Assembly: GCA_021397835.1 (NCBI GenBank) | Contig: JAJFZO010000609.1 | Coordinates: 4,528,001 to 4,592,000 of the forward strand | From: Moringa oleifera | Taxonomy: Eukaryota > Streptophyta > Magnoliopsida > Brassicales > Moringaceae | DNA: 64,000 nucleotides | Direction: 5' to 3' | In this document: piece after piece, positions 12,709 through 26,000 of the stretch | How positions within the stretch are numbered: position 1 is the first letter of the stretch | How the letters are laid out: each line of letters starts with the position of its first letter | The notes under the pieces: generated by a model | Told to the model about the DNA's origin: nothing | What the model saw: the letters and a program-made list of their open reading frames with translations, nothing else | The model's database searches: none | Translations under genes and position numbers: made by a program

Positions 12709-15700
12709 AGGAGTTTGTAACTTATCTTTCCTAAAAAACATACTAACAAGATGAAAGGATGTTAAAGAAAATCGAGAAAAAAAATAAAATTAGAAAATGA
12801 ATAATCAAATCAAGAAAACTTATAACATAAAAAAATAAAAAAAGTTGAAAAAAATCCAATATCAATGGAAGTTTAACAATAAAAAGATAAGGTCGAATCT
12901 AGGAATCCATACTTGCACCAACCAACAAAAAATACTAGATTATAACTATAGCTACTGCTACTCCTAGTGCTAGATCACTGCTACTGCTAAGCAACAAAAA
13001 AACACACGATCATGATGCATAGAAAAATATTAACGATAAAGGTGCTATTTTTTGAGATAATAAGTATGCACAAGGGATGGTAGAATCCTCCGTTAACAAT
13101 TAGATAGGCCCCCATGCAAGGAGCCTCATTTGGAGTTACCAAGCGAACAATCAATTGTCATGCCATTGCTCTTTCTTCATCATTGCGTTCCGAATCTTTG
13201 TAATATCGTGCTCAAAAAACCATTAGTCTCAGAGTTGTTATAAAGTAAACCATCCAAAATAATATATATATTAGGAGTTTGTAACTTTTCGTTCCTAAAA
13301 AGCATATTAATAAGATGAAGGCATGTCTAAGAAAATCGAGAAAAAAAATACAATTAGAAAAGAAATAATCAAATCGGAAAAATTTATATCATAAAAAATC
13401 AAAAATGATGGAAAAAAAACCAATACCAATGGAGGTTTAACAACCAAAAGATAAGCCCGAATATAGGAACCCATACCTATGCATGTCCAAGTAGCAACAA
13501 AAAATACTAGTTTATTTCTAGAACTGCTGCTGTTGCTAGTGCTAGATCACTGCTACCGCTAAGCAACAAAAAAACATACGATTATGAGGCATAGAAAAAT
13601 ATTACCGATAAAGATACCTTTTTCCAAGATAATAAGTATGCACAAGGAATGGTAGAATCTTCCATTAACAATAAATGGATAGACCCCTATGTAGGAAGCA
13701 TTATTTGGAGTTACCAACGAACAATCGATTGTCCTGCCATTGCACCTTCTTCATCATTGCCAGCATCTTTGCAACATGGTGCTGAAAAGAACCATTAGTT
13801 TCACAGTTACTATAAAGTAAACCACCCAAAACAAAAAAATATATATAGTAGGAGTTTGTAACTTTTTATTCCTTAAAACATGTAAAAAAGATGAAAGCAT
13901 ATCTGAGAAAATTAAGCAAAAAATAAAATTAGAAAATAAATAATAAAATCAAAAAAATGTATAACATAAAAAATCAAAAAAGTTGCAAAAAATCCAATAC
14001 CAATGAAGGTTTAACCACCAAAAGATAAGTCCGAATGTAGGAATCCATACGTGCACCTACTGAAGAAGCAAGGAAAAAAAAAACCACTTTGTTACTATAG
14101 CTGCTGCTACTCGTGGTGCTAGATCAATACTAACGCTAAGCAACAAAAAAAACATACAATTATGAGGCATAGAAAAATATTACCGATAAAGGTGCCATTT
14201 TCCAAGATATTAACTATGCATAACGGATGATAGAATCCTCCCTTAGGAACAAATGGATAGACGCCCATGTAGGAAGCCTTATTTGGAGTTACCAAGCAAA
14301 CAATCAATTGTCATGCCATTACCCCTTCTTCATCATTGCCTGCAGAATATTTGCACCATCTTGCTCAAAAGAACCATTAGTCTTGGATTTGTTATAAAGT
14401 AAACCAACCAAAACAAATATATATATTAAGAGTTTGTAACTTTTCATTCCTAAAAAAACATATTAACAAGATGAAAGCATGTCTAAGAAAATCGAGGAAA
14501 AAAATAAAATTAAAAAATGAATAATCAAACCAAGAAAATTTATAACATAAAAAATCAAAAAAGTTAAAAAAATCCGATACAAATGGAGGTTTAACAACCA
14601 AAAGATAAGCCCGAATGTAGGAATCCATACCTACACCTGCCGAAGAAGCAAGAAAAAAAACCACTTCATTACTATAGCTACTGCTACTCATGGTGCTAGA
14701 TCAATACTACCGCTAAGAAACAAAAAAATATATGATTGTTAGGAATAGAAAAATATTAACGATAAAGGTGCTATTTTTCAAGATAATAAATATGCACAAA
14801 GGATGGTATAATCCTCCCTTAACAATAAATCGATAGGCCTCCATTTAAGAAACCTTATTTGGAGTTACCAAGCGAACAATCGATTGTCATGCCATTGCTC
14901 TTTCTTCATCATTACCTATAGAATCTTTGCACCATCGTGCTCAAAAGAAACAATAGCCTTAGAGTTGCTATAAAGTAAACCATCCAAAACAAAAAAAAAA
15001 AAAAAGAGTTTGTAGCTTTTCTTTCCTAAAAAAACATATTAACATTATGAAAGCATGTCTGAGAAAATCGAGGAAAAAATAAAATTAGAAAATCAATAAT
15101 AAAATCAAGAAATTTTATGGCCTGAAAAATCAAAAAAGTTGAAAAGAACCCAATGCCGATGGAGGTTTAACAACCAAAAGATAAGCCCGAATGTAGGAAT
15201 CCATACGTGCACCAACCAAATAAGCAACAAAAAATGCCATGTTATTGCTATAGCTATTGTTGCTGCTAATGCTAGATCAATGCTACCGCTAAGCAACAAA
15301 AAAATATACGATTATGAGGCATAGAAAAATATTATCGATAATAAGTATGTACTCGGGATGGTAGAATCCTCCTTTAACAATAAATGGATAAGCCCCTATG
15401 TAGGAAACCTTATGTGAAGTTACCAAGAGAATAATCGATTCTCTTGCCATTACTCCTTTTTCATCATTGCTCGTAGAACCTTTGCAATATCGTGCTGAAA
15501 AGAAGCATTAGTCTTAGAGTTACTTTAAAGTAAACCATCCAAAAAAAAAATTATGAGTTTGTAACTTTTCATTCCTAAAAAGCATATTAACAAGATGAAA
15601 GCATATCTAAGAAAATAGAGAAAAAAAATAAAATTAAAAAATAAATAACCAAATCATGAAAACTTTTAACATAAAAAATCAAAAAAGTTGAAAAAAATCC

Positions 15701-18689
15701 AATACGAATATCGAGGTTTAACAACTAAATCATAAGCTCGAATGTAGGAATCCATACCTGCACCTATCAAAGAAGCTTAAAAAAAAAAACAACTTTATTG
15801 CTATAACTGCTGTTACTCATGGTGCTAGATCAATGCTTTCGCTAAGCAATAAAAAATCATACGATTATGAGACATAAAAAAATATTACCGATAAAGGTAC
15901 AATTTTTCAAGATAATAAGTATGCACAAGGGATGGTAGAATCCTTCCTTAGCAATAAATGGATAAGGCCCCATGTAAGAAATCTTATTTGAAGTTACCAA
16001 CCGAACAATCGATTGTCTTGCCATTGCTCCTTCTTCATCATTGCTTGCATAATCTTTGCAACATTGTGCTCAAAAGAAACATTAGTCTCAAAGTTGCTAT
16101 AAAGTTAACTATTCAAAACAAAAAAAAATTTGGAGTTTGCCACTTATCATTCTTAAAAAGCATATTAAGAAAATGAAAATATGTTTAAGAAAACCAAGGA
16201 AAAAATAAAATGAGAAAATAAATAATAAAATATAAAACATCAAAAAAGTTAAAAAAAAATCCAATACGAATAGAGGTTTAACAACTAAAAGATAAGCTCG
16301 AATGTAGGAATCCTTACCTGCACTTACCAAAGAAGCAACAAAAAAAAAACCACTTTATTACAATAGTTGTTGCTACTTATGGTACTAGATCACTGCTACC
16401 ACTAAGCAACCAAAAAACATACGATTATGAGGCATAGAAAAATATTACTGATAAAGGTGCTATTTTCGAAGAGAACAAGTATGCACAAGGGATTGTAGAA
16501 TCCTTCCTTAACCATAATTGGATAGGTGCGCATGTACGAAACCTTATTTGGAGTTACAAAGCGAACAATCGATTGTCAGGCCATCGCTCGTTTTTCATCT
16601 TTGCAACATCGTGCTGAAAAGAACCATTATTGTTAGAGTTGCTATAAAGTAAACCTTCCAAAAAAAAAATATTCAAAGTTTGTAACTTATCATTCCTAAA
16701 AAAACATATTAATAAGATGAAAGCATGTTTAAGAAAATCGATGAAAAAAATAAAATTGGAAAATGAATAATCAAATAAAAAAATTAATAACATAAAAAAT
16801 AAAAAAAGTTGGAAAAAATCCAATACCAATGGAGATTAACAACTAAAAGTTAAGCCCAATCGTAGGAATCCATACCTGTACCTACTGAAGAAGCAATAAA
16901 AAAAACCAGTTTACTACTACAATTGCTGGTGCTAGGTCACTACTACCACTAAGCAATACAATTATGAGGCATAGAAAAATATTATCGATAAAGGTGCCAT
17001 TTGGCAAGATAATAAGGATGCATAAGGAATGGTAGAATCCTCCCTTAACAATAAATGGATAGGCCCCCATGCACGAAACCTCATTTGAAGGTAACAAGCA
17101 CACAAGCGATTGTCATACCATTGCTCATTCTTCATTATTGCATGCTGAATCTTTGTAACATCATGTTCAAAAGAACCATTAGTCTCAGAGTTATTATAAA
17201 GCAAATCATCCAAAACAAAAAAAAAATAATTAAGAGTTTGTAACTTTTTGTTCCTAAAAAACATATTAACAAGATGAAAGTATGTCTGAGAAAATCGTGG
17301 AAAAAAATAAAATTAGAAAAGAAATAATCAAATCAACAAAATTTATATCATAAAAAATCAAAAATGTTGAAAAAAATCTAATACCAATGGAAGTTTAACA
17401 ACCAAAAGATAAGCCCGAATGTAAGAACCATACCTTTGCATGTCGAAGAAGCAACATAAAATACAAGTTTATTTCTACAGCTGCTGTTGCTAGTTCTACA
17501 TCGCTACTACAGCTAAGCAACAAAAAAAACAAATGATTATGAGGCATAGAAAAATATTTTCGATAAAGGTGCTATTTTTCAAGATAATAAGTATGTACAA
17601 GGGATGGTACAATCCTCCGTTAACAATAAATGGATAAGCCTCCATGTAAGAAACCTTATTTGAAGTTACCAAGGGAACAGTCGATTGTCCTGCCATTACT
17701 CCTTCATCATTGCTTGCAAAATCTTTGCAACTTCATGCTCAAAAGAACCATTAGTCTCAGAGTTGCTATAAAGTAAACCATCCAAAAAAAAATATATTAG
17801 GGGTTTGCAACTTATCATTCCTAAAAAGCATATTAAGAAGATGAAAACATGTCTAAGGAATTCGATGAAAAAAATAAAATTAGAAAATGAATAATCAAAT
17901 CAAGAAAATCTATAACATAAAAAATCAAAAAATTTTAATAAAACCAATGCCAATGGAGGTTTAACAACTAAAAGATAAGCATGAATATAGGAATCCATAC
18001 CTGCACCTACCGAAGAAGCAACAAAAAAAAAATACCAATTTATTGCTATAGCTGCTACTCCTCGTGATGCTAGATCACTGATGCCTCTCAGCAACAAAAA
18101 AACATACGATTATGAGGCATAGAAAAATATTACTGATAAAGGTGCCATTTTCCAAGATATCAACTATGCACAACCGATGGTAGAATCCTCCGTTAGGAAC
18201 AAATGGATAGACCCCCATGTAGGAAGCCTTATTTGCAGTTACCAAGCAAACAATCGATTGTCATGCCATTGCTCCTTCTTCATCATTGCTTGCAGAATAT
18301 TTGCACCATCGTGCTCAAAAGAACCATTAGTCTTGGATTTGTTATAAAGTAAACCAACCAAAATAATATATATTAGGAGTTTGTAACTTTTTATTCCTAA
18401 AAAACATATTAACAAGATGAAAGCATCTCTAAGAAAATCGAGGAAAAACATAAAAATAGAAAATGAATAATCAAATCGAGAAAATTTATAACACAAAAAA
18501 ATAAAAAATGTTGAAAAAAATCCAACACCAATGGAGGTTTAACAACCGAAAGATAAGCCTGAATGTAGGAATCCATACCTGCACCTACCGAAGAAGCAAC
18601 AAAAAAAACTAATTTGTTGCTACAGCTCTTACTAGTGCTGGTGCTAGATCACGACTATCGCAAAGCAATAAAAAAACATACGATTATGA

Positions 18690-19012
18690 GGTATAGAAAA
18701 ATATCACCAATAAAGATGCCATTTGGCAAGATAATAAGGATGCACAAGGGATGGTAGAATCCTCCCTTAACAATAAATGGATAAGCCCTCATGTAGGAAA
18801 CCTCATTTAGAGTTTACCAAGCGAACAATCGATTGTCATGCCATTGCTCCTTCTTCATCATTGCTTGCAGAATCTTTGAAACATTATGCTCAAAAGAAGC
18901 ATTAGTCTCGGAGTTACTATAAAGCAAACCATCAAAAATATATATATTTAAAGTTCGCAACTTATCATTCCTAAAAAATATATTAAGAAGATGAAAGCAT
19001 ATCTAAGATAAT
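18690..19012. repeat. Internally deleted satellite monomer (~325 bp)
   Basis: At about 19008-19011 'ATATCTAAGATAAT' joins directly to 'GGTGCTATTTGGCAAG'. This removes about 250 bases between the AAGCATGTCTAAG segment and the GATAAAGGTGC segment of a normal monomer. Confidence 0.8.
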
Positions 19013-20029
19013 GGTGCTATTTGGCAAGATAATAAGGATGCACAAGGGATGGTAGAATCCTCCCTTAACAATATAGATAGTCCCCCATGTAGGAAACCTC
19101 ATTTGGAGTTACGAAGCGAACAATCGGTTGTCATGCCATTGCTCATTCTTCTTCATTGCATGCAGAATCCTTGTAACATCATGCTCAAAAGAACCATTAT
19201 TGTTAGAGTTGCTATAAAGTAAACATTTCAAAAAAAATAAAATATTCAGAGTTTGTAACTTATCTTTCCTAAGAAACGTATTAACAAGATGAAAGCATGT
19301 GTAAGAAAATCGAGGAAAAAAACAAAATTAGAAAATGAATAATCAAATAAAGAAAATTTACGGCATAAAAAATCAAAAAAGTTGAAAAAAAATCTAATAC
19401 CAATTGATGCTTAACAACTAAAAGATAAGCCAAAATGTACGAAGTCATGCCTACACTTACCAAAGAAGCAACAAAATAACAACTTTAGTGCTACAGCTGT
19501 AGCTACTACTCGTACTAGATCATTGCTACCACTAAGCAATAAAAAAACATGCGATTATGAGGCATAGAAAAATATTACCAATAAAGGTGCTATTTCGCAA
19601 GATAATAAGGATGCACAATGGATGGCAGAATCCTCCCTTAACAATATATGGAAAGGCCCCCAAGCACGAAACCTCATTTGGAGTTACCAAGCGAACAATC
19701 GATTGTCATGCCATTGCTCCTTCTTTATCACTGCCTGCACAATCTTTGCAACATCGTGCTCAAAAGAACCATTAGTGTTAGAGTTGTTATACAGTAAACC
19801 TTTCAAAAAAAAATAAAATATTCAGAGTTTGTAACTTATCATTCCTAAAAAATGAATTAACTAGATGAAAGCATATCTAAGAAAATCCAGGAAAAAAATC
19901 AAAAAATGAATAATCAAAGAAAGAAAATTTATAACATCAAAATCAAAAAAGTTGAAAAAAATCCAATATCAATGGAGGTTTAACAACCAAAAGATAAGCC
20001 CGAATGTAGGAATCCATACCTGCACCTAC

Positions 20030-20060
20030 CTAAGAAACAACAAACAAACATACGATTATG
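20030..20060. repeat. Satellite monomer lacking its GCT/ACT tract
   Basis: At this point 'CACCTACCTAAGAAACAAC' runs straight into 'ACATACGATTATGAGGCATA'. About 75 bases holding the GCTACTGCTAG tract are missing. Neighbouring monomers keep it. Confidence 0.75.
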
Positions 20061-23000
20061 AGGCATAGAAAAATATTACTAATAAAGGTGCTATTTCGCA
20101 AGATAATAAGGATGCACAAGGGATGATGGAATCCTCCCTTAACAATAAATGGATAGGCCCTCTTGTAGGGAACCACATTTGGAGTTACGAACCGAACAAT
20201 CGATTGTCATGCCATAGCTCGTTCCTCTTCAATGCTTGCAAAATCTTTGCAACATCGTGCTCAAAAGAACTATTACTGTTAGAGTTGCTATAAAGTAAAC
20301 ATTCCAAAAAAAATAAAATATATTTGGAGTTCGCAACTTATGATTCATAAAAAACATATTAACAAGATGAAAAGATGTCTAAGAAAATCGAGAAAAAAAT
20401 AAAATTAGAAAATAAATCATCAAATAAAGAAAATTTACAACATAAAAAATCAATCATGTTGAAAAAAAACCAATGCCAATAGAGGTTTAACAACCAAAAG
20501 ATAAGCCTGAATGTAGAAATCCATACCTATACCTACTGAAAAAGCCAAAAAAAAAAAACAGTTTACTATTATAACTGCTGTTACTGCTCGTGCTAGATCA
20601 CTGCTACTACTAAGCAACAAAAACACATATGATTGTGAGGCATAGAAAAATATTAGCGATAAAGGTGCTATTTCACAAGAAACTGAGGATGCACAAGGGA
20701 TGGTAGAATCCTTCCTTAACAATACATGCATAGGCCCTCATGCAGGGAACCTCATTTGGAGTTACCAACCGAATAATTGATTGTCATGCCATTGCTCGTT
20801 CTTCTTCATTGCCTGCCAAATCTTTGCAACATCGTACTCAAAAGAACCATTATTGTTAGAGTTGCTACAAAGTGAACCTTCCAAAAAAAAATAAAATATT
20901 TAGAGTTTGTAACTTATCATTCCTAAAAAACATATTAACAAGGTGAAACCATGTCTAAGAAAATCGAAGAAAAAAATCAGAAAACGAATAATCAAACAAA
21001 GAAAATTTATGACATAAAAAATCAAAAAAGTTGAAAAAAATCCAATACCAATAGAGGTTTCACAATCAAAAGATAAGCCCGAATATAGGAATCCATACCT
21101 GCACCTACCGAAGAAGCAACAAAAAAAAGAGTTTACTCCTACAGTTGTTGCTACTGCTCGTGCTAAATCACTACCACCACCAAGCAAGAAAAAACAATAC
21201 GATTATAAGGCATAGAAAAATATTACCAATAAAGGTGCTATTTCGCAAGATAATAAGGATGCACAACTGATGGTGGAATCCTCCCTTAACAATAAATGGA
21301 TAGGCCTTCATGTAGGGAACCACATTTGGAGTTACCAACCGAACAATCGATAGTCATGCCATTGCTCGTTCTTCCTCATTGCCTGCAGAATCTTTGAAAC
21401 ATCATGCTCAAAAGAACCATTACTGTTAGAGTTGCTATAAAGTAAACATTCCAAAAAAAAATAAAATATTCAAGGTTTGTAACTTATGATTCCTAAAAAA
21501 CATATTAACAAGATGAAAGCATGTCAAAGAAAATCGAGGAAAAAAATAAAATTAGGAAATGAATCATCAAACAAAGAAAATCTACAACATAAAAATCAAA
21601 AAAGTTGAAAAAAACCAATGCAAATAGAGGTTTAACAATTGAAAGATAAGTCCAAAGATAAGTCCAAATGTAGGAATCCATACCTGCACCTACCGAAGAA
21701 GCAACAAAAAAATCAGTTTATTGCTACAACTGCTGCTACTACTCGTGCTAGATCACTACTACCATTAAGTAACAAAAAAACATACGATTATGAGGCATAG
21801 AAAAATATTACCAATAAAGGTGCTATTTCGCAAGATAATAAGGATGCACAAGGGATGGTAGAATCCTCCCTTAAAAATAAATGGATAAGCCCTCATGCAT
21901 GGAACCTCATTTGGAGTTACCAAGCGAACAATCGATTGTCATGCCATTGCTCGTTCTTCTTCATTGCCTGCCGAATCATTGCAGCATCGTGCTCAAAAGT
22001 ACCATTACTGTTAGAGTTGCTGCAAAGTGAACCTTCCAAAAAAATAAAATATTTAGAGTTTGTAACTTATCATTCCTAAAAAACATATTACCAATATGAA
22101 AGCATGTCTAAGAAAATCGAGGAAAAAACAAAACTAAAAAATAAATAATTAAATAAAAAAATTTATAGCATAAAAAATCAAAAAAGTTTAAAAAAAAAAT
22201 CTAATATCAATGAAGGTTTAAAAACTAAAAGATAAGCCCAAATGTGGGAAGTTATACCTGCACTACCGAAGAAGAAACAAAAAAGCGAGTTTAGTGCTAC
22301 AACTGCTGCAACAACTAGGGCTAAATCAATGCTAACACTAAGCAATAAAAAAATATACGATTATGACGCATAGAAAAATATTACCGATAAAGGTTCTATT
22401 TCGCAAAAGAATAAGGATGCACAGGGGATGGTGCAATCCTCCCTTAACAATATATGGATAGGCCTGCAAGCACAAAACCCCATTTGGTGTTACCAAGCGA
22501 AAAATCGATTGTCATGCCATTGCTTCTTCTTTACCACAGTGTGCAAAATCTTTGCAACATTGTGCTCAAAAGAACCATTACTATTAGGCTTGCTATAAAA
22601 AAAATAAAATATTCAGAATTTGCAATTTATCATTCCTAAAAAATATATTAACAAGATAGAACCTATCTAAGAAAACCGAGGAAAAAATAAAATTAAAAAA
22701 TAAATAATCAAATAAAAAAATTTTATAACACAAAAAATCAAGAAAGTTTTAAAAAAATCTAATACCAGTGGACATTTAACAACTAAAAGATAAGCCTGAA
22801 TATAGGAATCCATACCTGCACCTACCGAAGAAGCAACAAAAAAATGAGTTTACTATTACAGCTGCTGCTAGTGTTGGTACTAGATCATTGCTACCACTAA
22901 GCAACAAAAAAACATACGATTATGAGGCATAGAAAAATATTATAGATAAAGGTGCTGTTTCGCCATATAATAAGGATGCACAAGGGATAATAGAATCCTT

Positions 23001-26000
23001 CCTTAACAATAAATGGATAGGCCCTCATGCACGGAACCTCATTTCGAGTTACCAAGCGAACAATCGATTGTCATGCCATTACTCATTCTTCTTCATCGCC
23101 TGCAGAATCTTTGCAACATCGCGCTCAAACGAACCATTACTCTTAGAGTTGCTATAAAGTAAACATTCCAAAAATAAAAATAAAATATTCGAAGTTTGTA
23201 ACTTATCATTCCTAAAAAATATATTAACAAGATGAAAGCATGTCTAACAAAATTGAGGAAAAAAAAATAAAATTAGAAAACGAATAATCAAATAAAGAAA
23301 ATCTATAACATAAAAAATAAAAAAAGTTGAAAAAAACCAATGCCAATGGAGGTTTAAGAACCAAAAGATAACCCGAATGTAGGAATCCATACCTACACCT
23401 ACCGAAGAAGCAACAGAAATAACCAGTTTACTGCTAGAGCTACTGTTATTGTTCGTGCTAGGTCACTGCTACCATTAAGCAAAAAAAAACATACAATTAT
23501 GTGGCATAGAAAAATATTGCCAATAAAGGTACTATTTCGCAAGATAATAAAGATGTACAAGGGATGTTAGAATCTTCCCTTAACAATAAATGGATAGGCT
23601 CTCATGCAGGGAACCTCATTTGGAGTTACTAAGCGAACTTTCAATTCTTATGCCATTGCTCATTCTTCTTCATTGCCTACAGAATCTTTACAACATCGTG
23701 CTCAAAAGAGCCATTATTGTTAAAGTTGGTATAATGTGAACCTTCCAAAAAAATAAAATATTTAGAGTTTGTAACTTATCATTCCTAAAAAACATATTAA
23801 CAAGATGAAATCATGTATAAGAAAATCAAGGAAAAAAACAAAATTAGAAAACAAATAATCAAATAAAGAAAATTTATAACATGAAAAATCAAAAAAGTTA
23901 AAAAAAAATCTTATACCAATATAGGTGTAACAACTCAAAAATATGCTCGAATGTTGGAAGTCATACCTGCACCTACCGATTAAGCAACAAAAAAATGAGT
24001 TTTGTGCTACAACTGCTGCTACTGCTACTACTAGACCACTGTTACCACTAAGCAACGAAAATATATACGATGATGAGGCATACAAAAATATTACCGATAA
24101 AGTGCTATTTCGCAAGATAATAAAGATGCACAAGGGATAGTAGAATCTTCTCTTAACAATATATGAATAGGCCCCCAGGCACGAAACCTCATTTGGAGTT
24201 ACCAAGCGAAAAATCAATTGTCATGCCATTGCTCCTTCTTCATCACTGCCTGCACAATCTTTGCAACATCGTGCTCAAAAGAACTTTTACTATTACAGTT
24301 GCTACAAAGTGAACCTTCCAAAAAAATAAAATATTCGCAGTTTATAACTTATCATTTCTAAAAAAACATATTAATAAGATGAAAGTACGTCTAAGAAAAT
24401 TGAGCAAAAAATGAAATTAGAAAATAAATTATCAAATAAAGAAAATTTATAATATAAAAAATAAAAAAAGTCAAAAAAAAATCTAATACCAATGGAGGTT
24501 TAACAACTAAAAGATGAGCCCGAATGTAGGAATCCATACCTACACCTACCGAAGAAGCAACAAAAAAATGAATTTATTGCTACTGCTACTGCTACTACTC
24601 GTGCTATATCACTGCTACCATCAAGCAACAAAAAACATACGATTATGAGGCATAGAAAAATATTATCGATAAAGGTGTTGTTTCACAATATAATAAGGAT
24701 GCACAAGGGATGGTAGAATCCTCCTTTAACAATAAATGGATAGGCCCTCATGCAGGGAACCTCATTTGGAGTTACTAAGCGAACAATCGATTGTCATGCC
24801 ATTGCTTGTTCTTCTTCATCGCCTGCAGAATCTTTGCAACATTGTGCTCAAAAGAACCATTATTGTTAAAGTTGGTATAAAGTAAACATTCCAAAAAAAT
24901 AAATAAATATTCGAAGCTTGTAACTTATCATTCCTAAAAAACATATTAACAAGCTGAAAGCATGTCTAAGAAAATCGAGAAAAAAATAAAATTGGCAAAT
25001 GAATAATCAAATAAAGAAAATCTATAACTTAAAAAATCAAAAAGGTTGAAAAAACCAATGCCAATGGAGGTTTAAGAACCGAAAGTAAGCCCGAATGTAG
25101 GAATTCATACCTCCACCTACTAAAAAAGCAACAAAAAAAAATTAGTTTACTGCTATAATTGCTGCTACTACTCGTGCTAGATCACTACTACCACTAAGTA
25201 ACAAAAACACATATCATTATGAGGCATAGAAAAATATTAGCGATAAAAGTGCTATTTCGCAAGATAATAAGGATGCACAAGGGATGGTAGAATCCTCCCT
25301 TAATAATAAATACATATGCCCTCATGCAGGGAACCTCATTTGGAGTTACCAAGCAAATAATTGATTATCATACCATTACTCCTTCTTCATCATTACCTGC
25401 AGAATCTTTACAACGTCGTGCTCAAATGAACCATTAGTGTTAGAGTTGCTATAAAGTAAACATTGCAAAAAAATAAAATATTAGGGGTTTGTAACTTATC
25501 ATTCCTAAAAAAACATATGAACAAGATGAAAGCATGTCTAAGAAAATCAAGGAAAAAAATAAAATTAGAAAATGAATAATCAAATAAAGAAAATCTATAA
25601 CATAAAAAATCAAAAAAGTTGAAAAAAAAAACGAATGATAATGGAGGTTTAACAACCAAAAGATAAGCCCGAATGTAGGAATCCATACCTGCACCTACCG
25701 AAGAAGCAAAAAAAAATATGAGTTTATTGCTATAGCTACTGTTACTGTTGGTGCTGGATCACTGTTACCACTACGCAACAAAAAAACATTCGATTATGAG
25801 GCATAGAAAAATATTAGCAATAAACGTGCTATTTTGCAAGACAATAATAATGCACAAGAGATGGTAGAATCCTTACTTAAGAACAAAAGCATAGGCCTTC
25901 ATTTAGGAAACCTTATTTAGAGTTACCAAGCAAATAATCGATGCTCATGCCATTGCTCCTTCTTCATCATTGCCTGCAGAATCTTTGCAACATTGTGCTC

